A stretch of 15,277 nucleotides of DNA from Turicibacter sp. (GCA_030531025.1 JAUMTV010000076.1:1-15277), one strand, 5' to 3'. Positions 6,902-14,492 are shown, counted from the first letter of the stretch. Program-made: numbers and translations. The notes: generated by a model from the letters alone, not told the origin.

Positions 6902-7696
6902 ATGAAAAAAGCTGTCTTTTTTGATATTGATGGAACATTAATTGATGGTTTAGAAGGACTGACTGAAATTACACCTAAAGTTTTGCAAGCTATTCGTCGT
7001 TTACAACAAGATGGACATTATGTTTTTATTGCGACAGGCCGACCATATGCCTTTTTAAATGAGGAGATTTTATCATTTGGTTTTGATGGATATATTTTAG
7101 CTAATGGAGCACAGGTGATGATAAAGGATGAAATCATTTATAAAGAAGCACTCGACCAATCTTTTGTCAAAGAGATGGTAGCTTTATTTGAAGAACGTGG
7201 AATTCAGTACATGTTACAAAGTGATAAATATTCGTATATGAAAGATCATTTTGAAGAATTTTATCAATTTTTTGATTCTGTAGGTGTTTCAAGAGATTAC
7301 TTAGTTGGAAAATATACGTTAGAAGAAGTCGAAACACAGAAAATTGAAATGCTTTGTCCAAATGATGAAGCATTAGATTATTGTATTTCATTAGTTGGGA
7401 AACACCCAGATTATGACTATTCGCATAGTATCAGTTTACGTATGTTTGAGTTGTATTCAAAGAAAAATAATAAAGCGACAGGGATTTTTAAAGCGCTAGA
7501 GCATTTAGGAATTCCAGTTGAGCGTAGTTATGCTTTTGGTGATGGGAAAAATGATATTGAAATGTTATCAGCTGTCGGTTGTGGAATCGCGATGGGGAAT
7601 GCAAGTGATGAAGTTAAATTATATGCGAATCAAGTGACAGGCAGTGTGCTTGAAGATGGTGTTGCTACTGGGATTGAAAAGTATATCTTAATATAA
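6902..7696 (+). CDS. Cof-type HAD phosphatase (HAD-IIB)
   Basis: 264 residues of the Cof/YbiV-like HAD hydrolase group, which remove phosphate from small sugar phosphates, cofactors or nucleotides in the cytoplasm. Visible motifs: motif I FFDIDGTLI with D8 and D10, motif II ATGRP (44-48), a lysine in the SKKNNKATG segment near 186-194, and motif IV GDGKNDIEML with D214 and D218. The central 80-185 region is the C2B cap. The ATG follows GAGGGATAAAGG. It starts only 25 bases after the yutF terminator, and I see no clear promoter in between, so it may depend on readthrough. Substrate unknown. It is a second HAD phosphatase of a different subclass next to the yutF gene, not a duplicate of it. Confidence 0.92.
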   Translation: MKKAVFFDIDGTLIDGLEGLTEITPKVLQAIRRLQQDGHYVFIATGRPYAFLNEEILSFGFDGYILANGAQVMIKDEIIYKEALDQSFVKEMVALFEERGIQYMLQSDKYSYMKDHFEEFYQFFDSVGVSRDYLVGKYTLEEVETQKIEMLCPNDEALDYCISLVGKHPDYDYSHSISLRMFELYSKKNNKATGIFKALEHLGIPVERSYAFGDGKNDIEMLSAVGCGIAMGNASDEVKLYANQVTGSVLEDGVATGIEKYILI

Positions 7697-7718
7697 AAAA
7701 GGACTTAATTGTCCTTTT
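7697..7718. terminator. Bidirectional terminator between the cof-type gene and dapF
   Basis: AAAAGGAC (7697-7704), loop TTAATT, then GTCCTTTT (7711-7718). The dapF stop codon lies in the loop (7707-7705), so the last codons of dapF form part of the stem. Shared by two convergent genes. Confidence 0.85.
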
Positions 7719-8553
7719 GTTCATTTTTAAAGAAATAGGTTCCGCAACAGACTTTCGTGCAACGTCCATTTACAAGAAGATGTGCGTCTTGATTCCAGGT
7801 TAACGTTAGCTCACCACCTGGCGTATATACCGTGATGGCTTCGTATGGCTTCAATACTCCTCTAGCTACTGCACTAGCAATAGCTGCGGCTGCATTTGTA
7901 CCACAAGCTCCAGTTAATCCAGATCCGAGCTCATAGGTTGTTAGTTTTAATTCAGTGGTATTAATAATGGTGACTATCCCAACGTTGACATCATATCTTT
8001 TTGAAATTCGTTCCATTTCATCGATAAATGCATCATGATCGTCATTTGTATAAATAATAAAATGTGGATTTCCCATTGAAATCATATCTGCTTGCCAAGT
8101 ACCTAATGAAGTTTCAACTTCACCACAGTAATCGTTAATTTGGCTGTTTAAGGATATCGTTTGATAAGGATCAATTAATGAATGGGCAAATCCTAAATCA
8201 ACGGTTATGATATTGTTGTCACGTGTTAAAGTAGAAATATTCGTATCTGTTTCAATAGTCAGTGTGGGGTGTACAAAACGATCGATTTCTAACAAATAAT
8301 GACCGATGAGTCGTAATCCATTTCCACATGTTTTAGCACGTGATCCGTCTCGATTATAGATAATTATTTTCATATCAGCGAGTTCAGAGGGAAGTAAAAG
8401 AATAATCCCATCTGATGAAATACCTGTAATCGGATCGGTTATATCTTTTGTTAAAGTAGCATAATCTAATGAAGGTATCAATTGTTCTAAATAATTCATA
8501 ATTAAGAAATTATTTCCAGACGTAGACAATTTTGTGAAAAAAATAGGTAGCAA
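7705..8553 (-). CDS. dapF: Diaminopimelate epimerase (DapF-like, divergent)
   Basis: 282 residues, the normal DapF length. The family reaction is LL- to meso-diaminopimelate, for lysine and peptidoglycan. Both catalytic cysteines are present: C76 in KTCGNGLR and C217 in GACGTN, with SMGNPHFI (159-166), DGSRAK and the TPGGEL segment near the end. Several usually fixed positions are changed. The N-terminal HGLGN motif reads STSGN (11-15 region), the ERG before the second cysteine reads ELG (208-210), and the NVEF-type motif reads NVGI (190-193). It could therefore be a diverged DapF or a related amino-acid racemase; synteny with the Bacillus dapF (yutL) neighbourhood favours DapF. The start is TTG at 8553 with AAGGAGG seven bases upstream. 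It is divergent from yutI and convergent with the cof-type gene. Confidence 0.82.
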   Translation of the reverse strand: MLPIFFTKLSTSGNNFLIMNYLEQLIPSLDYATLTKDITDPITGISSDGIILLLPSELADMKIIIYNRDGSRAKTCGNGLRLIGHYLLEIDRFVHPTLTIETDTNISTLTRDNNIITVDLGFAHSLIDPYQTISLNSQINDYCGEVETSLGTWQADMISMGNPHFIIYTNDDHDAFIDEMERISKRYDVNVGIVTIINTTELKLTTYELGSGLTGACGTNAAAAIASAVARGVLKPYEAITVYTPGGELTLTWNQDAHLLVNGRCTKVCCGTYFFKNEQKDN

Positions 8554-8578
8554 AAGTATTCCTCCTTATGTATATCTG

Positions 8579-8607
8579 TTTACTTTTTCAGGGCTGCGTT
8601 TTATAAT
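8579..8607 (+). promoter_or_regulatory. Promoter of yutI
   Basis: TTTACT (8579-8584), 17 bases, then a perfect TATAAT (8602-8607). It is placed 28 bases before the yutI start, in the short spacer divergent from dapF. Confidence 0.65.
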
Positions 8608-8635
8608 TTAACTAGTATCTAATGAGGTGATCGAA

Positions 8636-8878
8636 GTGAACGAAACAGAAAAACAGATCGTTGAAATTCTAGAAAAATTAAGACCCTACTTACAACGCGA
8701 TGGTGGAGATGTGGAATACGTTAAGTTTGAAGATGGAATTGTCTATGTTCAAATGTTAGGTGCATGTGTTGGATGTGCATCAATGGACTCGACGTTAAAA
8801 GATGGTATTGAACAAATTTTATTAGAAGAAGTTCCAGGTGTTATCGGCGTTGAAAATGTTGATGAATTTTCATTATAA
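8636..8878 (+). CDS. yutI: NifU C-terminal-domain Fe-S scaffold/carrier protein
   Basis: 80 residues, a stand-alone NifU C-terminal domain (Nfu type). It binds a 4Fe-4S cluster between two subunits through the CxxC pair C44-VG-C47 in LGACVGCASM and passes it to apo-proteins. The opening MNETEKQIVEILEKLRPYLQ and RDGGDVE are typical of the Bacillus YutI group. An in-frame GTG at 8627 lies inside the Shine-Dalgarno GAGGTGAT, so the GTG at 8636 is the better start. A single-gene unit with its own promoter and a strong terminator. Confidence 0.92.
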   Translation: MNETEKQIVEILEKLRPYLQRDGGDVEYVKFEDGIVYVQMLGACVGCASMDSTLKDGIEQILLEEVPGVIGVENVDEFSL

Positions 8879-8883
8879 TAATT

Positions 8884-8931
8884 AAAAAAGAGGTCCTCTA
8901 CTAGTTATATTCGAGTAGAGCCTCTTTTTTT
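8884..8931. terminator. Bidirectional terminator between yutI and yutH
   Basis: A long stem of GAGG and CTCTACT (8890-8893, 8896-8902) with AGTAGAG and CCTC (8914-8920, 8921-8924), A-run before and T-run after. It closes yutI and, read backwards, yutH. Confidence 0.92.
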
Positions 8932-8941
8932 ACTATTTTAT

Positions 8942-9865
8942 TTAATTTTTAGACAAAGCCTCTTTTTTTACCCATTCAGGAACATGAAGTTCAATTAAGT
9001 TACTACGATAGACTTCATACGGTAATTGGTAAAGGAGTTTAGCATAATCAAATGCTTGTTCATACATTAATGGAATATAAACCGCTTCATCTTCTTGTCT
9101 TAAGCTAAATAAGGCATCATAAAATTGAGTGGGAAAGAACAACCTCGCATAGAGTAGTGACCATTCTTCTTTACTTAATGGATTGACTCGATTGATGATT
9201 TGGACAAATGATCGGATTTGAACTAAATCATGATTCATTAAGTAAAGGTGACGAATGTATTCGCAGTAGCAGCGGGATTTATTATCTAAGGTTAATAATT
9301 TCGGGCAGAAAAATTCAAATTTGTAAGTTGTTGGAGTTAGGCGCATATGACAAAGAGAAACGGGGAATTTCACTTCTATTAGTTCATTGATAAACGTATA
9401 GGCTTGTTCATTTAGATGAATATAATAAGTAGCCAAATCAAAAAATAAAAGACGGTCATCGTTAGATAGCTGCTCAATTAAAACATTTAACTGTTCTTCA
9501 TGCAGTCGATTTTTAGCAATCCATCGTTCTTTTAGTTCAGTGGCTAATGGATAAGGCTCTGGATAAATGGTTGGGATTTGCAGGGTACGAATATCAATAA
9601 ACTCATGTAAGATAACGGTTGATTGTAAAACATAATAATGCTGCCCTTCAAATAAAACAGTCGTTGTGTTCTCTTTAGATAATAAAATTTGCTGTTCAGT
9701 ACTATATTGTAAATATTGTAGAAGGTGGAAAAAAATTGTATTTTTCTCTTTTCCGACTGATATAATATAAATGTAGCGGTCACCCAATTTCGTATAGTAG
9801 ATATCGTTCAACTGTTCTAAATGGTCAATTTGGAGTTGATAATACCAGTTAATTAGCTCCTTCAT
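8942..9865 (-). CDS. yutH: Spore-coat-associated protein, YutH/CotS family (likely)
   Basis: 307 residues. It resembles the YutH/CotS group, spore coat proteins with a degenerate aminoglycoside-phosphotransferase-like fold. I see no intact kinase loop, and the segment around SLCHMRLTPTTYKFEF sits where the catalytic loop would be, so it is likely a structural pseudo-kinase. It is Tyr-, Leu- and Phe-rich with no signal peptide or membrane segment. The ATG follows GAGGATGATC at a longish spacing. The assignment rests on overall look plus position beside yutI, yutG and dapF as in Bacillus. A sigma-E-like promoter lies upstream, which fits expression in the mother cell. Confidence 0.68.
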   Translation of the reverse strand: MKELINWYYQLQIDHLEQLNDIYYTKLGDRYIYIISVGKEKNTIFFHLLQYLQYSTEQQILLSKENTTTVLFEGQHYYVLQSTVILHEFIDIRTLQIPTIYPEPYPLATELKERWIAKNRLHEEQLNVLIEQLSNDDRLLFFDLATYYIHLNEQAYTFINELIEVKFPVSLCHMRLTPTTYKFEFFCPKLLTLDNKSRCYCEYIRHLYLMNHDLVQIRSFVQIINRVNPLSKEEWSLLYARLFFPTQFYDALFSLRQEDEAVYIPLMYEQAFDYAKLLYQLPYEVYRSNLIELHVPEWVKKEALSKN

Positions 9866-9906
9866 TCAGATCATCCTCAATTTTTTTGAAGTAAGTGTCT
9901 AATCTA

Positions 9907-9936
9907 TATCTATGCGCGTGTGACAGATAAATATGA
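9907..9936 (-). promoter_or_regulatory. Sigma-E-like sporulation promoter of yutH
   Basis: On the minus strand TCATATT (9936-9930) fits the sigma-E -35 pattern KMATATT fully. It is followed after 15 bases by CATAGATA (9914-9907), which carries the CATA core of the -10. The predicted start near 9900 lies 35 bases before the yutH ATG. Confidence 0.45.
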
Positions 9937-9958
9937 TAATTGAAGGGATGAAATTAAA

Positions 9959-10447
9959 ATGGAACAAACAACATTAGAAGAATTAGTAATAAAAAAATTT
10001 AATGATAGAGGTGTAACACTCGAACAAATTGCAGAACTGACTTATTTTTTGCAATCGAACTATTATGAGGGATTAACGTTAGATATTTGTCTTTATAATG
10101 TGAAGGCTGTTCTTAAAAAAAGAGAAGTACAAAATGCAGTTTTAACTGGTATTCGATTAGATGAGCTAGCGGAAATGAACTTACTAGAGGGACCGCTACA
10201 AGAAATGGTTGATCACGATTATTCCTTATATGGAATCGACGAGATTCTTGCTTTTTCGATTTTAAATGTTTATGGTTCGATTGGGTTTACAAATTACGGT
10301 TATATTGATAAGCTTAAACCAGGAATCTTAGGTGAAATTGATAAAAGAGGAAAAGCTGAAGGATGTTGTCAAACTTTTATGGATGATTTAGTAGGTGCAA
10401 TTGCAGCAGCAGCTGCTAGTCGAATCGCACATCGAAAAGAAGCATAA
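9959..10447 (+). CDS. yutG: PgpA/YutG-family phosphatidylglycerophosphatase-like protein
   Basis: 162 residues of the PgpA family, in the shorter YutG-type form of Firmicutes. PgpA enzymes dephosphorylate phosphatidylglycerol-phosphate to phosphatidylglycerol; whether YutG types do so is not something I can show. Conserved acidic sites are visible: YGIDEILAFS (91-100, D94 and E95), GYIDKLKPG (114-122) and FMDDLVGAIAAA (140-151, D142 and D143). The only hydrophobic stretch is near 98-110 and the C-terminal alanine-rich helix, so membrane attachment would be peripheral. The ATG at 9959 follows GAAGGG at a slightly long spacing. It is followed after 27 bases by yuiD, with no terminator between, so the two probably share a transcript. 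Confidence 0.86.
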   Translation: MEQTTLEELVIKKFNDRGVTLEQIAELTYFLQSNYYEGLTLDICLYNVKAVLKKREVQNAVLTGIRLDELAEMNLLEGPLQEMVDHDYSLYGIDEILAFSILNVYGSIGFTNYGYIDKLKPGILGEIDKRGKAEGCCQTFMDDLVGAIAAAAASRIAHRKEA

Positions 10448-10474
10448 TCTCTTAAACAAAAGGGGAGAGTATCC

Positions 10475-10939
10475 ATGTGGTTTAATTATGTACTAGAATC
10501 TGCAATCTTAGCTAATGTATTAGCTCAACTTATAAAAGTTCCACTTCGTTTAATGACGAAAAGAGAATGGAACCCAGCACTTGTCTTATCAACGGGAGGA
10601 ATGCCAAGTTCACATTCTGCTTTTGTTGCTGCATTAGCAACGGCTGTTGCTTTTGTGAATGGAATTGGATCGACTGCATTTGCGATCTCTTTTTGTTTAG
10701 CGGCAGTTGTCATTTATGATGCGATGGGAATTCGTCGTCATGCTGGTCAACATGCAAAGATGTTAAATCAATTATTAGATGATTTAGTGAAAACAGGTGA
10801 TTTCTCAATTTTTCAAGATGAGTCTTATCAAAAAAGATTTAAAGAATTGTTAGGTCATGAGCCACTAGAAACATTTTGTGGAACATTGTTTGGAATCTTT
10901 ATCGCTATCGTCTATGGAATACTATCTGGTGTTCTCTAA
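10475..10939 (+). CDS. yuiD: Divergent PAP2-family membrane protein YuiD
   Basis: 154 residues, an acid-phosphatase/haloperoxidase-related (DUF212) integral membrane protein with about four helices (near 5-23, 47-62, 66-81 and 133-153). The family's motifs are intact: GGMPSSHSAFV (41-51, H47) and YDAMGIRRHAGQHA (81-94, D82, R87, R88, H89). These correspond to phosphate-binding and catalytic positions of PAP2-type enzymes, so a lipid- or polyprenyl-phosphate substrate is plausible, but none is established. The ATG follows AAAGGGGAG. Second gene after yutG, with no obvious terminator after it. A degenerate second copy lies 1.3 kb downstream, beyond yumC. Confidence 0.92.
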   Translation: MWFNYVLESAILANVLAQLIKVPLRLMTKREWNPALVLSTGGMPSSHSAFVAALATAVAFVNGIGSTAFAISFCLAAVVIYDAMGIRRHAGQHAKMLNQLLDDLVKTGDFSIFQDESYQKRFKELLGHEPLETFCGTLFGIFIAIVYGILSGVL

Positions 10940-10957
10940 AATTTGTAAGTGTAAAAG

Positions 10958-10986
10958 TTGTACTAAAGGATATTTTTAGATATACT
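10958..10986 (+). promoter_or_regulatory. Candidate promoter of yumC
   Basis: TTGTAC (10958-10963), 17 bases, then TATACT (10981-10986). The -35 is weak. Transcription would give a leader of about 100 bases. A small inverted repeat ATCATG-ATGA-CATGAT lies in it at 11045-11060. Confidence 0.42.
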
Positions 10987-11093
10987 ATATAAAAATAGAA
11001 AATAGCGGTTACGTTATAGCAAATAGAAGTGGAAGTTTAAAAATATCATGATGACATGATTAAGTAGCAATCATATAAAAAGAGGTGAGAAAG

Positions 11094-12083
11094 ATGACAG
11101 AAAAAATTTATGACTTAACAATTATCGGAGCTGGACCAGTTGGTGTTTACGGGGCATTTTATGCAGGAATGCATGGGATGACAACAAAGATTATTGATGC
11201 CTTACCAGAACTTGGGGGGCAGTTAGCTGCTTTATATCCTGAAAAATATATCTATGACTTACCAGGTCATCCTAAAATTAAAGCAGGTGAAATGATTGAG
11301 CAATTAAAAACGCAAATGGAGCAGTTTAAAGATCGCATCGATGTGGTGACAAATACAAATGTTGAAACGGTTGAAAAGTTAGAAGACGGAACATTTAAAA
11401 TTTGTACGAATCAAGAGTGTCATTATTCTCGCTCAATTATTATTACAGCTGGAAATGGTGCCTTTACTCCACGTAAATTAGATGTAGCCAATGCGGATGA
11501 ATTTACAAATATTCATTATTTCGTTTCATCAATGGAAACATTTAAAGGAAAAGATGTTGTCATTTTTGGTGGCGGAGATTCAGCAGTTGACTGGTCTTTA
11601 ATGCTTGATGGTGTAGCTAAAAATGTAACAATCGTACATCGTCGTGATGAATTCAGAGCACATGCATCTAGTGTTGAAAATTTAAAAGCTTCAAAGGTTA
11701 ATATTTTAACGCCATATGTGGCAGCGGGATTAACAGGTGAAAATGGTCGTGTGACAGCTGTTGAATTAACAAATGTTACAACGAATGAAACAACAATTGT
11801 TCATGCAGATGAAGTGATTGTTTTATACGGATTCATTTCATCACTAGGTCCAATTAAAGAATGGGATTTAGAGTTAGATAAAAATGCACTTTGTGTCGAT
11901 CATCGTCAACAAACAAGTATCAATGGAATTTTTGCTGCAGGAGATGCTTGTACATTTGATGGGAAAATTAAAATGATTACGACTGGATTTGGTGAAGTTG
12001 TAGTGGCTATTAATGCAGCTATTGCTTATGCATATCCTGAAAAAGTACATCGTCATAAACATAGTTCAGCTATGATGAAATAA
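11094..12083 (+). CDS. yumC: Ferredoxin/flavodoxin-NADP+ reductase, thioredoxin-reductase-like (YumC type)
   Basis: 329 residues, a two-domain flavoprotein that moves electrons between NADPH and ferredoxin or flavodoxin. The FAD-binding motif GAGPVG is at 12-17, LGGQL near 40-44, the NADPH motif FGGGDSAVD at 158-166, the adenosine-phosphate clamp VHRRDEFRAH at 181-190, and the C-terminal FAD motif AAGDACTFDGKIKMITTGFGE at 281-301. The CxxC of true thioredoxin reductases is absent and the C-terminus is extended (HRHKHSSA), both as in YumC. The open frame begins at GTG 11085 inside the Shine-Dalgarno AGAGGTGAG; ATG 11094 is the correctly spaced start. It is flanked on both sides by YuiD-family genes and has its own promoter and terminator. 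Together with yutI it supports Fe-S and ferredoxin metabolism. Confidence 0.95.
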   Translation: MTEKIYDLTIIGAGPVGVYGAFYAGMHGMTTKIIDALPELGGQLAALYPEKYIYDLPGHPKIKAGEMIEQLKTQMEQFKDRIDVVTNTNVETVEKLEDGTFKICTNQECHYSRSIIITAGNGAFTPRKLDVANADEFTNIHYFVSSMETFKGKDVVIFGGGDSAVDWSLMLDGVAKNVTIVHRRDEFRAHASSVENLKASKVNILTPYVAAGLTGENGRVTAVELTNVTTNETTIVHADEVIVLYGFISSLGPIKEWDLELDKNALCVDHRQQTSINGIFAAGDACTFDGKIKMITTGFGEVVVAINAAIAYAYPEKVHRHKHSSAMMK

Positions 12084-12111
12084 AATCACGTTTATTTAAA
12101 ACATGATTATC

Positions 12112-12150
12112 AAAACCTTAGATGGGTTAAGCTCCTTCTAAGGTTTTTTT
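12112..12150 (+). terminator. Intrinsic terminator after yumC
   Basis: AAAACCTTAGA (12112-12122) pairs with TCTAAGG plus the T-run (12137-12150), with a 14-base loop. Eight A/T-G/C pairs are followed by at least seven T. Confidence 0.9.
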
Positions 12151-12231
12151 TATAAGTCAAATGGCCAATCCCCTTTTTAGCGTATGTCTCATATAATGAA
12201 TCAAAATGATTGAGTGAAGGAGCCTTAAAAA

Positions 12232-12666
12232 ATGGAAATGAATTATATTTTAGAAGCAGCTATTTTTTCAGTGATAATTGTGCAAATTATAAAAGGACTT
12301 ATTCAATGTAGACATACAAAAGAATTTGATTTTCATTCCTTTTTTTGTAGTAGTGGAAGTCTTAACTTAAAATCAACTTTTGTTTCTGCGTTAGTAACAG
12401 TCACATGGATAGAAGATGGGATAAAGACAGTCAATTTTGCGATTAGTTTTGTGTTAGCATCGATTGTGATTGTTGGTAGTCTCAGGATTAGTCGTGAGAT
12501 TGGAAGGCAGGCAAAATGTTTAAATGGACTCCAAGAGCATTTAAAGATTCAAAAGAAAGAACCACTTAAAGAAGAAGTAGGAAATGAGCCTATTAAAGTT
12601 TTGATGAGTGTTATTTTAGGGATTGTATGTTCAGTTATTTATTTTTGTGTAATCCGTTACTTGTAA
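12232..12666 (+). CDS. Degenerate YuiD-family paralogue lacking the active-site motifs
   Basis: 144 residues. It aligns to the YuiD protein of this window without a gap over residues 1-104, with 38 identities counted by hand (about 37%), including MxxNYxLExAI, FAISFxLA and the A-K-x-L-N-x-L segment. The motif GGMPSSHSAFV has become SGSLNLKSTFV, so H47 is K. YDAMGIRRHAGQHA has become VGSLRISREIGRQA, so D82 is G, R87 is S and H89 is E. It is therefore most likely an enzymatically dead membrane protein. The reading frame is intact and follows a good ribosome binding site (GAAGGAG), with a TATAAT at 12192-12197 upstream, so it is probably expressed. A scaffold or regulatory role, for example with YuiD, is a guess. 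It could also be an early pseudogene. Confidence 0.82.
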   Translation: MEMNYILEAAIFSVIIVQIIKGLIQCRHTKEFDFHSFFCSSGSLNLKSTFVSALVTVTWIEDGIKTVNFAISFVLASIVIVGSLRISREIGRQAKCLNGLQEHLKIQKKEPLKEEVGNEPIKVLMSVILGIVCSVIYFCVIRYL

Positions 12667-12723
12667 AAAAACTAGAAGAAAGTAAAAAAAATTCACAATA
12701 GCGATTATCTGGAAATAACTTTA

Positions 12724-12732
12724 TGATATAAT
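12724..12732 (+). promoter_or_regulatory. Extended -10 promoter of yugI-pgi
   Basis: TGATATAAT, an extended -10 (TGN plus perfect TATAAT at 12727-12732). No good -35 is seen at 16-18 bases, which is acceptable for an extended -10 promoter. It lies 31 bases before the yugI start. Confidence 0.6.
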
Positions 12733-12763
12733 GAAAGGGTATGTATGAACTGAGGTGTAAACG

Positions 12764-13135
12764 ATGAAAATCAAAGAAGGGAGTATCGTACGAGGGAAAG
12801 TTACTGGTATCCAATCTTATGGTGCGTTCGTCCAATTGAGTGAAGATTGTAATGGATTAATTCATATCTCAGAATTGTCGGACGGATATGTAAAAGATAT
12901 CCGTGATTTTGTTAACATCGGTCAATATATTGATGTCAAAGTCCTTAATTTTAACTCTGAACGTCGTCAGGCGAGATTAAGTTTAAAGGGCATCGGAAAT
13001 AATAATTACCGATATCATCGTATGAAAGCGTCTGACTTTGAGACTTCAAGTGGCTTTGCACCACTCGCACAACATTTACCCATTTGGATTCGAGACTCAC
13101 TCGAGAAAATAGCAAGGGTTAACAAGGAGGATTAA
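12764..13135 (+). CDS. yugI: S1-domain RNA-binding protein (YugI / general stress protein 13 type)
   Basis: 123 residues. Residues 6-75 form one S1 RNA-binding domain ([52 protein letters not shown]), followed by a basic and then less conserved tail. The family includes B. subtilis YugI (general stress protein 13) and streptococcal CvfD, cytoplasmic proteins that associate with RNA or ribosomes and affect expression after transcription. The start ATG follows GAGGTG at seven bases. It is the first gene of a two-gene unit with pgi: its last codons AAG GAG GAT and stop TAA contain the pgi ribosome binding site, with four bases between the genes, so translation is probably coupled. This pairing with pgi also occurs in Bacillus. 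Confidence 0.9.
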   Translation: MKIKEGSIVRGKVTGIQSYGAFVQLSEDCNGLIHISELSDGYVKDIRDFVNIGQYIDVKVLNFNSERRQARLSLKGIGNNNYRYHRMKASDFETSSGFAPLAQHLPIWIRDSLEKIARVNKED

Positions 13136-13139
13136 TACA

Positions 13140-14492
13140 ATGGGAAAATTCTTATCATTTAATTATGAGAATGCAGCATCTTTTGTTGCAGCGCATGAAT
13201 TAGAATATGCTAGCGAATTAGTAAAAGTACTTCACAACCGTATTCACGAACAAACAGGAGCAGGGAGTGACTTCTTAGGATGGGTTGACTTACCTGAAAA
13301 TTATGATAAAGATGAATTTGCTCGCATTCAAAAAGCAGCAGAAAAAATTCAATCAGACTCTGATGTCTTATTAGTTATCGGAATTGGTGGATCTTACCTT
13401 GGAGCTCGTGCAGCTATTGAAGCATTAAACAATCATTTCTACAACTTACAAGATAAAGCAACACGTAAAGCACCACAAATTATCTTCGTAGGACATCATA
13501 TTTCATCAACTTATGTTCAAGAATTAGTGGAATACTTACAAGATAAAACATTCTCAATCAATGTTATCTCAAAATCAGGAACAACAACAGAACCAGCAAT
13601 CGCGTTCCGTGTATTCAAAAAATTATTAATTGAAAAAGTTGGACGTGAAGAAGCTAACAAACGTATCTATGCAACAACTGATGCATCTAAAGGAGCGTTA
13701 AAAACATTAGCAACTAGCGAAGGATATGAATCATTCATCGTTCCAGATAATGTTGGTGGCCGTTTCTCAGTTTTAACAGCAGTAGGATTATTACCAATTG
13801 CAGTTAGCGGAATTAACATTGAAGAAATGATGCGTGGAGCAATTGATGCTCGTGTTGAATATGCTAACCCTAACTTAGCAGAAAACGAAGCTTATCAATA
13901 TGCGGTTATTCGTAATGCATTATACTCAAAAGGTAAAACAATTGAGATGTTAATTAACTACGAACCAGCATTATTATATTTCAATGAGTGGTGGAAACAA
14001 TTATTCGGAGAGTCTGAAGGTAAAGATCAAAAAGGAATTTTCCCAGCATCTGCATCATTCTCAACTGACTTACACTCTATGGGACAGTATATTCAAGAAG
14101 GTCGCCGTGACATCTTTGAAACGGTTGTAAATGTAGTAAAACCGACTCGTGAAGTTGTATTAGAAGCTGAAGAATCAGATTTAGATGGATTAAACTACTT
14201 AGCTGGACAAACAATCGATTTTGTTAATAAAAAAGCGTTCCAAGGAACATTATTAGCACATGTTGACGGTGGAGTTCCAAACTTAATCATCGACTTACCT
14301 GAATTATCAGCATATAGCTTCGGATACTTAGTATATTTCTTCGAAAAAGCATGTGCAATGAGTGGATACATTTTAGGAGTTAATCCATTTGACCAACCAG
14401 GTGTAGAAGCTTATAAAAAGAACATGTTCGCATTACTTGGAAAACCAGGTAACGAAGAATTAAAAGCAGAGTTAGAAGCTCGTTTAAAATAA
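13140..14492 (+). CDS. pgi: Glucose-6-phosphate isomerase
   Basis: 450 residues, the short bacterial phosphoglucose isomerase that interconverts glucose-6-phosphate and fructose-6-phosphate in the cytoplasm. Signature elements are all present: [12 protein letters not shown] (81-92), the phosphate-binding SKSGTTTEP (144-152), [14 protein letters not shown] (206-219), catalytic E291 in FGESEGKD, H312 in TDLHSMGQ, and K426 in [13 protein letters not shown] very strong ribosome binding site (AAGGAGGA) lies within the end of yugI. Codon use is strongly biased to TTA, ACA, GGA and GAA, as expected of a highly expressed gene. It closes the yugI-pgi unit. It links the glucosidase block, which would yield glucose, to glycolysis, though the two are not co-regulated as far as I can see. 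Confidence 0.98.
   Translation: MGKFLSFNYENAASFVAAHELEYASELVKVLHNRIHEQTGAGSDFLGWVDLPENYDKDEFARIQKAAEKIQSDSDVLLVIGIGGSYLGARAAIEALNNHFYNLQDKATRKAPQIIFVGHHISSTYVQELVEYLQDKTFSINVISKSGTTTEPAIAFRVFKKLLIEKVGREEANKRIYATTDASKGALKTLATSEGYESFIVPDNVGGRFSVLTAVGLLPIAVSGINIEEMMRGAIDARVEYANPNLAENEAYQYAVIRNALYSKGKTIEMLINYEPALLYFNEWWKQLFGESEGKDQKGIFPASASFSTDLHSMGQYIQEGRRDIFETVVNVVKPTREVVLEAEESDLDGLNYLAGQTIDFVNKKAFQGTLLAHVDGGVPNLIIDLPELSAYSFGYLVYFFEKACAMSGYILGVNPFDQPGVEAYKKNMFALLGKPGNEELKAELEARLK

Noticed and set aside
9208..9390. Plus-strand open frame antisense to yutH
   Set aside because: It lies wholly within a better-supported gene, with no ribosome binding site or recognisable sequence.
11041..11062. Fur/PerR-type box in the yumC leader
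   Set aside because: ATCATG-ATGA-CATGAT is an inverted repeat but does not fit the 7-1-7 pattern of Fur or PerR boxes.
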